From Pseudomonas brassicacearum subsp. brassicacearum (GTDB lineage Bacteria; Pseudomonadota; Gammaproteobacteria; Pseudomonadales; Pseudomonadaceae), in NCBI RefSeq assembly GCF_008801605.1, contig NZ_VZPJ01000003.1, positions 124,001 through 188,000 on the forward strand: a DNA stretch of 64,000 bases, read 5' to 3'. Both the position numbers and the translations under genes were made by a program. The notes below the pieces were generated by a model. The model had not been told where the DNA came from. It did no database searches and saw only the letters and a list, made by a program, of their open reading frames with translations. Within the stretch, counting starts at the first letter, position 1. Every line of letters begins with the position of its first letter. Below, piece after piece: positions 45,301 through 53,183 of the stretch.

Positions 45301-46817
45301 AACAGATCTTCCATATCATCGAGAGCCGATCCGAATCACTGGACCTGTCCGACGAGACCGGACTGCGCATAAAGCTCGGCCTCCCTTGGCGCGCTCGCAC
45401 CAACGGGTTGCGACGCCCCAAGGGAAACCTCCCCGAAGGATTGAACCCGCAACAGGTCAGCTATGAATGCTTCCTGGAACATCAGGATTCGGCTGAGTGG
45501 ACAGCTGCCCGGGTGTTGATCAGTCTTGACGAACAAACCTACCTGCGCGATGAATCGAACACTATCCTGTTCCAGGCCTTGCCCGGTCCGTTGGAAGTGG
45601 CCGAGTTCGACAAGCAGGCGCTGGACGCCTATGACGCCGTGCCAGACCCGTTCGACATTCGCCAGCAATTGGAAACGATTGGCTTCGAACCCATGAGGCT
45701 GTTCCTGCCTGAAGACCCAGGCAAGGACGCTGCGCAGGAACTGTGGTCAAGGAAACTCGGTTTCACCACGTACCTGCCGCTGGAAGGTTTCTTCCATGCC
45801 AGTGCGTTGCAGGAAACCCAGAGCCATGGCGTTACCACGACCGACTATGACGCCTATCACCTGATGCCCATCGCCGTAACCCTACCGGACGGCTGCGCAA
45901 CCCACATCGAATACAACTATCACTCGCTGCTGCCACGAAAAATCATCGACGCCAACGACAATATCCAAGAGGCGCTTTATGGCCCGGACGGCGTGCCCTT
46001 GGCTATCACCTTTCACGGCACCGAGAATGGCGCTCCGGCGGGTTTCGATTCCATCGATACTTATGAGCCGCCCGAAGACCTGTCTCCCGCTCACGCCATT
46101 GAAAATCCGGCGGACACCTTGGGCGACATGGCCAGCGCCGTACGGATCGAAGATTTGAGCTGGATGGGCACGCTCGACCTGGCGCTGGTGTTGCCGGAGC
46201 AGCGCGATGAATGGATCAGCGCCCGCTACGTGCTGCCCAGCGGCCACATTCGCGCCTCGGCGCGCATTCGCCTGGCCCGGCTCAAGACGCGGAGCGCCGG
46301 CGAGGAACTACTCTGGATGCTGATCCAGTCCACAACCCGGGAACCGGCCCACAGCGTCGTGTTGAGCGCCGATCGCTATCCGGATGATCGACTGCGACAG
46401 ATCCGCATCGCCGTCAGCGCCGTCGACGGTTTTGGTCGCCCGCTGCAAAGCAAGCAATTGGTCGAGCCTGGGCAAGCCTATGCCGTGGCCGAGGACGGCT
46501 CGCTGAGATTGGGCGACGATGGGCGGCCGATCCAACATGATGCCAACCCGCGCTGGCGCGTCAGCGAACGGGTCGAGTACAACAACAAAGGCCTGGTCAC
46601 GCGGGTCTACCGCCCTTACTTCGCCGATGCCTGGCGTTACATCAACGACGCGTCGCTGCGTGAACACGGCTACCACGACCGGCAGTTCTACGACCCGCCA
46701 GGGCGGCTGGTCAAAGTCGTCAATGCCAAGGGGCATGAGGCCTGGCATGTCTATCACCCGTGGTACCAGTGCGATCACGATTACAACGATACCGCGCCAC
46801 TCGATGGTTCATCGTAG
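42384..46817 (+). CDS. TcB-type Tc toxin subunit (SpvB / TcaC-like)
   Basis: A 1477-residue protein, the expected size of TcB (TcaC type). The N-terminal SpvB domain begins with MAEQAPLQIITPTIAGGASI, GNSLGPVGTRGAASFELPLP and NGNGLFGIGMQLSVPSIS. Beta-propeller-like segments follow (DLSGDGLRSLALIGPKSVRL, IADLDGSGAPALIYLQSDCF), then the TcdB mid-region (LLDEITGNCLTQRFTYFEGDY-like stretch near residue 750) and a C-terminal RHS-like part joining the TcC shell. TcB binds the TcA pore through its propeller and with TcC encloses the toxic cargo. The ATG has AAAGGGAT upstream; the longer frame from 42201 runs through the terminator and is not used. TcC follows after 10 bases. Confidence 0.93.
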   Translation: MAEQAPLQIITPTIAGGASIATLGNSLGPVGTRGAASFELPLPVSSARHLTPDLALQYNSQNGNGLFGIGMQLSVPSISRKTSNGVPHYGEDDVMVGPDGVDRWPDLERQTSRKMGERIFAVVRYYPRVESTFDIYELWTSIDGHPFWRVQGSNGHVYCYGKSTTSRIADPQVPSRIAQWLLLEEVSPLGEHIYYEYKADPCPPDGPHDYSAQRYLQRLCYGNATASETLYCFEVEDPTELAWHFHLIFDYGQRPLELEEKPAWTALDENAWQLRSDPIHAYRYGFEVGTRRLCHQVLMFHQFPAGADNEPALLRRLLLEYTPTELGYSLLTAAHYQDWNAEGRVGYSPPVELRYTDFEPNLEPAEFFALETMPALEDGRRYQCVDLYGEGIPGFLCRHADSWYYREPERGESEDHDEISYGPWSMLPSIPIATDNSAVMQILTDLTGSGRLNWVIAQPGMSGFYTLNPDRSWSTFTDFKRFPSEFLHPAAQLGDLSGDGLRSLALIGPKSVRLYANLREEGFAPGVDVPHEPDSDLPLFSDVRSELVLFGNMLGSDSTELCRIRCNEIKCWPNLGHGHFGEGFVVSALPFTYSEFDAERVRIADLDGSGAPALIYLQSDCFEIYFNRGGNGLEQTPLRVQWPDGLRYDRLCQVTLADLQGLGCASLILSVPHHTPDLKPRHWRYDFVATRPYLLSATNNNMGCSSSLAYRSSAQFWLDEKQQILKRSQPPVCHLPMALPLVASQQQLDEITGNCLTQRFTYFEGDYDSFQREFRGFARLYQLDSETPAADLDSGFTAPALVKTWFHTGRSVDQPLKDCFEADNDAPVLGPTLLTRFHEQDGADQIITPDPETAREMAYALAGHVLRSETHHAESIAMLQPYTVTQQRYLLRQPHAGHKSLLVLALETVSLQYDGFINDPQAQHGISLNWNHYGQPVHSFVVHYARRLIANDNPPFEDEDENTWWRDAHDDQQQIFHIIESRSESLDLSDETGLRIKLGLPWRARTNGLRRPKGNLPEGLNPQQVSYECFLEHQDSAEWTAARVLISLDEQTYLRDESNTILFQALPGPLEVAEFDKQALDAYDAVPDPFDIRQQLETIGFEPMRLFLPEDPGKDAAQELWSRKLGFTTYLPLEGFFHASALQETQSHGVTTTDYDAYHLMPIAVTLPDGCATHIEYNYHSLLPRKIIDANDNIQEALYGPDGVPLAITFHGTENGAPAGFDSIDTYEPPEDLSPAHAIENPADTLGDMASAVRIEDLSWMGTLDLALVLPEQRDEWISARYVLPSGHIRASARIRLARLKTRSAGEELLWMLIQSTTREPAHSVVLSADRYPDDRLRQIRIAVSAVDGFGRPLQSKQLVEPGQAYAVAEDGSLRLGDDGRPIQHDANPRWRVSERVEYNNKGLVTRVYRPYFADAWRYINDASLREHGYHDRQFYDPPGRLVKVVNAKGHEAWHVYHPWYQCDHDYNDTAPLDGSS

Positions 46818-46827
46818 AAGGGCTGAC

Positions 46828-49641
46828 ATGAACAGTGTTCACTCCCGAACCCCGGCTATCGTTGCCGTCGACGGCCGTGGCCTGCCGGTGCGGCAGATCA
46901 CTTATCTGCGAAGCCAGGCCAAGGCCCCCGCAGCCGCGCTGATCACTCGTCAACGGTTCAACGTAACCGGCCATTTGACCGAGCAATGGGACCCACGGCT
47001 GTTCGACCATGCCCCTAAACCCAATCAGGCCACGGTCTACAACCTCCTGGCCAGCCCCCTGCAGACCGACAGCGTCGACGCTGGATGGCGCCTGGCCTTG
47101 CCGGGGTTGGCGGGTGAAACCTTGCAGGTATGGAATGCGCGCGGCAACCATTGGCGCACGCAGTATGACAACCAGCTGCGCCCGCTAGCCCTGGAGGAGA
47201 ATGGCCAGGCGAATGCCGAAACGTTCACCTACGCCGACGCCACTGAAGACACCGTAGATAACCTGCGTGGGCGGTTGCTGGAGCAGACCGACACCTCGGG
47301 CACCTTGCGCCTCGACCGTTACAGTATGTTGGGTGAATCGTTGCGCCAGGTACGCAGTTTTGCCGACGCTATCCCCTATACCAGTACACAAACCCGGGAC
47401 GCCCTCGGCGCACTGGTAAGCCAGACTGACGCCGGCGGCCACCGATATGATTTACGCCTGGACGTTTGCGGGCAACTCAGACAAGCGGACCTGAAACTCA
47501 AGGACCATGAGGCATCACAACCGATTTTGCTGGACACCCTCTATAACGCAGCCGGCCAGATCGAGCGCCAGGACACCGCCAACGGCGTGACCAGCCGCTG
47601 GACACGTGATCCGGCGGATGGTCGGATGAGCACCCTCAAGACAGGAAAAGCCGGTGAGGCCCTGCGCCAGGACCTGGCCTATTTCTATGACCCCGTGGGC
47701 AATGTGCTGCGCATCGAGGACCAGACAGTGAGCACCCTGTACTTTGCCAATCAGCGCATGGACGGTCACCGTGAGTTCACCTACGACTCGCTCTATCGCC
47801 TGACCAGCGCCACCGGCCTGGAGGGAGACACACCACACCTGCTGCCCGGTTTACCGGCCCCGGTCGTTCCCATCGACCCCTCCGTCCGTTTCAACTATAC
47901 CCAGCTCTACACCTACGACAGCGGCCACAACCTGACCCAACTGCGGCATGTTCGCGAAGGCAACAATCACACCCAGGCACTGCGCATCGCCCCCCACAGC
48001 AACCGGGGCGTGCGCTGGACAGTAGACGACCCGGAACCGGATTTCGACGCGCTGTTCGATGCCCACGGTAACCCATTGTATTTGCAACGCGGTGCCCAGC
48101 CACTGGTATGGAATGCCCGCGACCAGCTCAGCAGAGTGACATTGCTCAAGCGCGACAACGGCATGGCCGACGATGACGAAACCTACCTTTACAGCCTGGG
48201 CGAGCGGGTCAGCAAGACCCACATCACCGCCAGTACCCGCCACGAAACCCGTTATTTGCCGGACCTTGAAATCCGCACGAGCAGCCACGGGGAGCAATTG
48301 CACATCATCACATTTGCGTTGGCCCACGGCAGCGTCCGTTGCCTGCATTGGGAAGCCGGCCAACCGGACGGCATCGAAGCCGACCAACTGCGCTACAACC
48401 TCGACGACCACCTGGGCTCCAGCACATTGGAGCTGGACCGCGAGGGCGCCTTGATCAGCCTTGAGCATTACTATCCGTTCGGTGGTACCAGCTGGCAGGC
48501 CGCCCGTTCGAGAATAGAAGTCGACTACAAGACTTTGCGGTATTCGGGCAAGGAGCTGGATGCCAGTGGCCTGTATTACTACGGTGCGCGTTATTACCCG
48601 CCGTGGTTGCAGCGCTGGTTGAGCCCGGACCCGGCGGGCACTGTCGACGGGTTGAACCTGTATGGATTCGTCGGCAACAACCCGATGACGCTGACCGACG
48701 ACCAAGGCTTGATCCTGGAGACACAGGCAGAGAGAGATGACAGGAAAGCGCAGGCCGCGGCCGACCATGAAGGGCGGAAGAAAAAACACAAACTGAACCG
48801 GGAGATAGCCAAGTTCAAGGACATCCTGAAGCTGACTTCACGCAGGGCCCGCGAAGCGCAGACCCAACTGGAAAGCCATCGCTCGGTAGCGGCTCACGCC
48901 CAGTCCGCCGCGGTACGTGTCGGCGCTCATGTTGGAGCGCAGGTCATCAGTTATGGCGCGGGCATCGCGGTGGGCATGGGGGCGGCGGCACTGGGCAGCG
49001 TTGCGGGCCCACCCGGTATCATCCTGGGGGCCGCGCTGGGGTTCACGACCAGCAAAGGCGTGAGCATTGGCCTTGACTATGCACTGGAGCGATTGAGCCT
49101 GAGCGCAGCGGTCAACTTCAAGACCCGCAAACTGGACCCGAATCGCATCGTGAAGAGAGGCGAATACAAGCACCTCAATCTGGACGAGTATGCCAAGGCG
49201 AAAGGTCAGGACCTGCTCCATGCCGTGACCGCGCCCACCACCCGAAACGTCTTGAAAGCCGGCAAGGAAGCGGCTGTCACCGGCACCAAAATCGCGCTGA
49301 AAGCCAGCGGAAACGTGACCGCCAGCGAAATCGGGGCCGCGGTGGGTACAGTGCTCGGGACAATCGAGATCATTCACGAAATCCGCGGCGCCAACCGTGA
49401 ACTTTCCGAGGAAAAAATCGCCCGGGCCGACGAGTACATCAATGGCATGATCGAGGTGCTGAACGCACAAATGGACTACATCGACAAGCTGTTCAATAAG
49501 GCGGAACTCGGCGCTACCAATACCTACCAGCCGCTGGAAAAGCTATTCGGAGAATCCAGTGGCGACACGCCTCAAAACCTGAGACTTCAGATGAAAGCCA
49601 CGATCGTTCAACTGAAGAAGACCCAAAGCATGCTCAGATAG
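46828..49641 (+). CDS. TcC-type Tc toxin subunit with RHS shell and unrecognised C-terminal cargo
   Basis: A 937-residue protein. Residues 1-627 form the RHS cocoon typical of TccC: start MNSVHSRTPAIVAVDGRGLP, RHS/YD-type repeats, and the core motif YYYGARYYPPWLQRWLSPDP (Asp601-Pro602 region) followed by LNLYGFVGNNPMTLTDDQG, where TcC proteins autocleave by an aspartyl-protease mechanism. Residues 628-937 are the variable region: a basic coiled helix (RKKKHKLNREIAKFKDILKL), a long Gly/Ala-rich hydrophobic stretch (GAQVISYGAGIAVGMGAAAL, GPPGIILGAALGF), a second shorter one (EIGAAVGTVLGTIEIIHEI) and a helical tail. I see no ADP-ribosyltransferase or deaminase motif. GAAGGG precedes the ATG. No immunity-like gene follows. 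Confidence 0.92.
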   Translation: MNSVHSRTPAIVAVDGRGLPVRQITYLRSQAKAPAAALITRQRFNVTGHLTEQWDPRLFDHAPKPNQATVYNLLASPLQTDSVDAGWRLALPGLAGETLQVWNARGNHWRTQYDNQLRPLALEENGQANAETFTYADATEDTVDNLRGRLLEQTDTSGTLRLDRYSMLGESLRQVRSFADAIPYTSTQTRDALGALVSQTDAGGHRYDLRLDVCGQLRQADLKLKDHEASQPILLDTLYNAAGQIERQDTANGVTSRWTRDPADGRMSTLKTGKAGEALRQDLAYFYDPVGNVLRIEDQTVSTLYFANQRMDGHREFTYDSLYRLTSATGLEGDTPHLLPGLPAPVVPIDPSVRFNYTQLYTYDSGHNLTQLRHVREGNNHTQALRIAPHSNRGVRWTVDDPEPDFDALFDAHGNPLYLQRGAQPLVWNARDQLSRVTLLKRDNGMADDDETYLYSLGERVSKTHITASTRHETRYLPDLEIRTSSHGEQLHIITFALAHGSVRCLHWEAGQPDGIEADQLRYNLDDHLGSSTLELDREGALISLEHYYPFGGTSWQAARSRIEVDYKTLRYSGKELDASGLYYYGARYYPPWLQRWLSPDPAGTVDGLNLYGFVGNNPMTLTDDQGLILETQAERDDRKAQAAADHEGRKKKHKLNREIAKFKDILKLTSRRAREAQTQLESHRSVAAHAQSAAVRVGAHVGAQVISYGAGIAVGMGAAALGSVAGPPGIILGAALGFTTSKGVSIGLDYALERLSLSAAVNFKTRKLDPNRIVKRGEYKHLNLDEYAKAKGQDLLHAVTAPTTRNVLKAGKEAAVTGTKIALKASGNVTASEIGAAVGTVLGTIEIIHEIRGANRELSEEKIARADEYINGMIEVLNAQMDYIDKLFNKAELGATNTYQPLEKLFGESSGDTPQNLRLQMKATIVQLKKTQSMLR

Positions 49642-49789
49642 CCGGTTTGTCTTGAAGCGAAAGCGGCGGATCGGCTTGCTTCAACGCCGAATGTGAACCT
49701 CTTTACGAACTGGCTCTCGATAGCGGCGATTCAGCCGCTAATTCGGCGTGCTATCGTGCCCATCCCTGCCCTGCCCTTGAAACAATCAA

Positions 49790-51556
49790 ATGCCCGCAAT
49801 GCCGCGCCCCTTGCGCCTGCTCCTTGCCATCGTCCTGATCCTCGCCGGCGCAGCCCTTGCCGCCGTCCTCGCCGTGCGCCATGCCGAGCGCGCAGCCCTG
49901 GAGGAAGACGCTAGCCGTGCGAGCCAGCAACTGGCGCTGTACGCCAATTCCCTCCACACCCTGATCGAACGCTACCGCGCCCTGCCCGCCGTGCTGGCGC
50001 TGGACCCGCAGTTGCGTGATGCCCTCAAGGGCTCGCTGAGCGCGACGCAACAGGATGCATTGAATCGCAAACTGGAAAAAATCAACGGCGCCGCACAATC
50101 GTCCACGCTTGAATTGCTCGACCATACAGGCCTCGCCGTGGCGGCCAGTAACTGGCGTCTGCCCAGCAGCTACGTCGGGCACAATTATGGTTTCCGCCCC
50201 TACTTCATCCAGACTCGCACCCAGGGCACCGGGCGGTTTTATGCAGTGGGCGTGACCAGCGGTATTCCGGGTTATTTCTTATCCAGTGCGGTGACCGGCG
50301 ACAATGGTGACTTCCTCGGCGCGATGGTGGTGAAGTTGGAGTTTCCGGAGCTTGAGCGCGAGTGGCGCCAGGGCAGCGACACGCTGTTGGTCAGCGACGC
50401 GCGGGGGATTATCTTCATTGCCAATCGCCCGGGCTGGCGTTATCGCCACTTGCAGCCGCTGAGCGACAGCGCCCGCGCCGAACTCAAGGCCACCCGTCAA
50501 TACGACAAACAACCGTTGCAACCGCTGGCCTATGAACCCCTGCGGCGCTTTGACGACAATAGCCATCTGGTCCGGGTCGAGACGCCCGATGGCTCGGCGC
50601 ACTACCTGTGGGAATCCTTGCCGCTGACCGCCGAAGGCTGGACGCTGCACTTGCTGCGCCGTCCGCAGATCGCCTTCGAAGACCGTCGCAACGCCGGGCT
50701 CGCGGCCGCCGGGTCGTGGCTGGCGCTGGTGTTCCTGCTGCTGTTTCTCAACCAGCGCTGGCGCCTGGCAAAGTTGCGCCAGCGCAGCCGCGAAGAGCTT
50801 GAACGGTTGGTCGAAGAACGTACCCGGGATCTGCACACGGCCCAGGACGGGCTGGTGCAATCGGCCAAGCTGGCGGCACTGGGGCAGATGTCGGCGGCCC
50901 TGGCCCATGAAATCAACCAGCCCTTGACCGCCCAACGCATGCAATTGGCGACCCTGCGTTTGCTGCTCGATCATGGTCGGGTCGATGACGCCTACAAGGC
51001 CCTCAAGCCGGTGGACGACATGCTGACCCGCATGGCCGCCCTCACCGGTCACCTGAAGACCTTCGCCCGCAAAAGCCCCAGTGGCCTGCGCGAACGCCTG
51101 GACCTGGCGGCGGTGGTCGACCAGGCGCTGCAATTGCTGGACACGCGCCTGCGCGACGAACAGATCAGCACCGTGCTGCACCTGACTCGACCGGCCTGGG
51201 TGCGCGGCGATGCGATCCGCCTCGAACAGGTATTGATCAACCTGCTGCGCAACGCCCTCGACGCCATGGCCGACCAACCCATCAAGCGCCTGGAAGTGCG
51301 CCTGGAAGCCGATGAGCAATTGTGGCGCCTGACCGTCAGCGACAGCGGCACCGGGATCGCCGAGGAACACCTGGCCCAGGTGTTCGATCCATTCTTCACC
51401 ACCAAGGCGGTGGGCGATGGCCTGGGTCTGGGGCTGGCGGTTTCGTTTGCAATCATCCATGAATCCGGTGGACGACTGACGGCGGACAACCATGAGCACG
51501 GCGCGGTATTCTGCGTGACCTTGCCCATTGATAAGGAGGCGCAACTGAATGCTTGA
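49790..51556 (+). CDS. mifS: MifS/DctB-like sensor histidine kinase
   Basis: A 588-residue sensor kinase. A transmembrane segment (LLLAIVLILAGAALAAVLAV) precedes a ~270-residue periplasmic double-Cache-like domain (RPYFIQTRTQGTGRFYAVGV and HTGLAVAASNW), a second transmembrane segment (about 300-320), a coiled linker, the phosphoacceptor H-box SAALAHEINQPLTAQRMQLA (His373) and an ATPase domain with N-box LINLLRNALDAM and G-boxes DSGTGI and GLGLGLAVSFAII. DctB/MifS kinases sense dicarboxylates or alpha-ketoglutarate. The response-regulator gene overlaps its 3' end by 8 bases, and the permease with a sigma-54 promoter follows, so alpha-ketoglutarate is the likely ligand; this is inferred from context. 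Confidence 0.87.
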   Translation: MPAMPRPLRLLLAIVLILAGAALAAVLAVRHAERAALEEDASRASQQLALYANSLHTLIERYRALPAVLALDPQLRDALKGSLSATQQDALNRKLEKINGAAQSSTLELLDHTGLAVAASNWRLPSSYVGHNYGFRPYFIQTRTQGTGRFYAVGVTSGIPGYFLSSAVTGDNGDFLGAMVVKLEFPELEREWRQGSDTLLVSDARGIIFIANRPGWRYRHLQPLSDSARAELKATRQYDKQPLQPLAYEPLRRFDDNSHLVRVETPDGSAHYLWESLPLTAEGWTLHLLRRPQIAFEDRRNAGLAAAGSWLALVFLLLFLNQRWRLAKLRQRSREELERLVEERTRDLHTAQDGLVQSAKLAALGQMSAALAHEINQPLTAQRMQLATLRLLLDHGRVDDAYKALKPVDDMLTRMAALTGHLKTFARKSPSGLRERLDLAAVVDQALQLLDTRLRDEQISTVLHLTRPAWVRGDAIRLEQVLINLLRNALDAMADQPIKRLEVRLEADEQLWRLTVSDSGTGIAEEHLAQVFDPFFTTKAVGDGLGLGLAVSFAIIHESGGRLTADNHEHGAVFCVTLPIDKEAQLNA

Positions 51557-52874
51557 TTCAGTCATGGTCGTTGATGACGAAGGCAGCATTCGCAGCGCCG
51601 TCGAGCAATGGTTGAGCCTGTCGGGGTTTCAGGTGCAGTTGTTCAGCCGCGCCGATGAATGCCTGGCCCGGTTGCCGGAGCATTTCCCTGGAGTGATCCT
51701 CAGCGATGTGCGCATGCCCGGCCTCAGTGGCCTGGAGCTGTTGGCCGAAGTGCGCCGCCGCGATCCGGACCTGCCGGTGATTCTGTTGACCGGCCACGGC
51801 GACGTGCCGATGGCCGTGGAGGCCATGCGCGACGGAGCCTACGACTTCCTGGAAAAACCCTTCAGCCCCGAAGCCCTGCTCGGCAGCCTGCGCCGGGCCC
51901 TGGACAAACGCACCCTGGTCCTGGAAAACCGTCGCTTGCATGAACAGGCCGACGCCCGGGTCCGCCTCGATGGCACGCTGCTGGGCGTTTCCCGTGCGTT
52001 GCAAAACCTGCGGCGCCAGGTGCTGGACCTGGCCGCACTGCCGGTCAACGTGTTGATCCGCGGCGAAACCGGCAGCGGCAAGGAACTGGTCGCCCGCTGC
52101 CTGCACGACTTCGGCCCGAGGGCGAGCAAGCCCTTCGTCGCGTTGAACTGCGCGGCCATTCCCGAGGCGCTGTTCGAAGCGGAGCTGTTCGGCCACGAAA
52201 GCGGCGCCTTCACCGGCGCCCAGGGCAAGCGCATCGGCAAGCTCGAATACGCCGATGGCGGCACGCTGTTTCTCGACGAAATCGAGAGCATGCCCCTGGC
52301 CCAGCAGGTCAAGTTGCTGCGGGTGTTGCAGGAACAGAAACTCGAACGCCTGGGCTCCAACCAGAGCATCCAGGTGGACCTGCGCATCATCGCCGCCACC
52401 AAGCCCGACCTGCTGGACGAAGCCCGGGCCGGACGTTTTCGCGAAGACCTGGCCTATCGCCTGAACATCGCCGAACTGCGCCTGCCACCGCTGCGCGAAC
52501 GGCGCGAGGACATTCCCCTGCTGTTCGAACACTTCACCCACAGCGCCGCCGAACGCCTGGGCCGCTCCGCCGCGCCCCTGAGCGGCCCGCAGTTGAGCCA
52601 TCTGCTCAGCCACGACTGGCCGGGCAACGTGCGTGAGCTGGCCAACGTCGCCGAACGCCAGGTGTTGGGGCTTGATCAACTGCCCGTCCTGGAGACGGAG
52701 CCGGGCCAATCCCTCGCGGCCCAACAGGAAGCCTTCGAAGCCCAATGCCTGCGCGCCGCCCTGACCCGGCACAAAGGCGATGTGAAAGCCGTGCTTGAGG
52801 AACTGCAACTGCCGCGCCGCACCTTCAATGAAAAGATGCAGCGGCATGGGTTGAGTCGGGAGATGTTTTTGTAA
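51549..52874 (+). CDS. mifR: MifR/DctD-like sigma-54-dependent response regulator
   Basis: A 441-residue NtrC-family activator. The receiver domain has the phosphoacceptor Asp53 (VILSDVRMPG), the AAA+ domain has Walker A GETGSGKE (172-179), the sigma-54-contacting GAFTGA loop (219-224), Walker B GGTLFLDEIESMPLAQQVKL and the later HDWPGNVRELANVAERQVLG, and the C-terminus is a Fis-type HTH (HKGDVKAVLEELQLPRRTFN). It should activate the downstream permease through the -24/-12 promoter seen at 53105-53120. It overlaps the kinase gene by 8 bases. Confidence 0.92.
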   Translation: MLDSVMVVDDEGSIRSAVEQWLSLSGFQVQLFSRADECLARLPEHFPGVILSDVRMPGLSGLELLAEVRRRDPDLPVILLTGHGDVPMAVEAMRDGAYDFLEKPFSPEALLGSLRRALDKRTLVLENRRLHEQADARVRLDGTLLGVSRALQNLRRQVLDLAALPVNVLIRGETGSGKELVARCLHDFGPRASKPFVALNCAAIPEALFEAELFGHESGAFTGAQGKRIGKLEYADGGTLFLDEIESMPLAQQVKLLRVLQEQKLERLGSNQSIQVDLRIIAATKPDLLDEARAGRFREDLAYRLNIAELRLPPLRERREDIPLLFEHFTHSAAERLGRSAAPLSGPQLSHLLSHDWPGNVRELANVAERQVLGLDQLPVLETEPGQSLAAQQEAFEAQCLRAALTRHKGDVKAVLEELQLPRRTFNEKMQRHGLSREMFL

Positions 52875-52908
52875 GGCCCGCTGAATTCTCTGGGTCTGTA
52901 CCGGCCTC

Positions 52909-52980
52909 ATCGCGAGCAAGCTCGCTCCCACAGGGGCATGTGTAAGCCGGACGAAATGTGGGAGCGAGCTTGCTCGCGAT
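52909..52980. repeat. REP pair
   Basis: ATCGCGAGCAAGCTCGCTCC and TGTGGGAGCGAGCTTGCTCG with about 24 bases between. It lies just after mifR in the 309-base gap 52875-53183, which also holds the sigma-54 promoter. Confidence 0.85.
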
Positions 52981-53104
52981 GGGGCCAGTACAGACAACAA
53001 CCCTCTCCCTGCATAAGCGGATTCCCGCCCACACCCCCAGCCACAATGAGCGATTTTCCGCTCACCTAGCGCCATGCCCCCCTCTAAACCGGCCTTCTGC
53101 CACC

Positions 53105-53120
53105 TGGCACAGCTCCTGCT
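53105..53120 (+). promoter_or_regulatory. Sigma-54 (-24/-12) promoter for the permease gene
   Basis: TGGCACAGCTCCTGCT matches the sigma-54 consensus TGGCACGNNNNTTGCW at all but two fixed positions, with GG and GC the correct 12 bases apart. The permease ATG is 64 bases downstream. The sigma-54 activator encoded just upstream is the natural regulator. Confidence 0.75.
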
Positions 53121-53183
53121 ATAGCCCTGTCAGGCTGCGTTCCCACGCGCTCCACAAAAACAATTAAACGAAGGGATCCTTCA

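Noticed and set aside
18377..49641. A prophage or transposon carrying the Tc genes
   Set aside because: No integrase, transposase, tRNA-associated repeat or phage structural gene is visible at either Tc locus.
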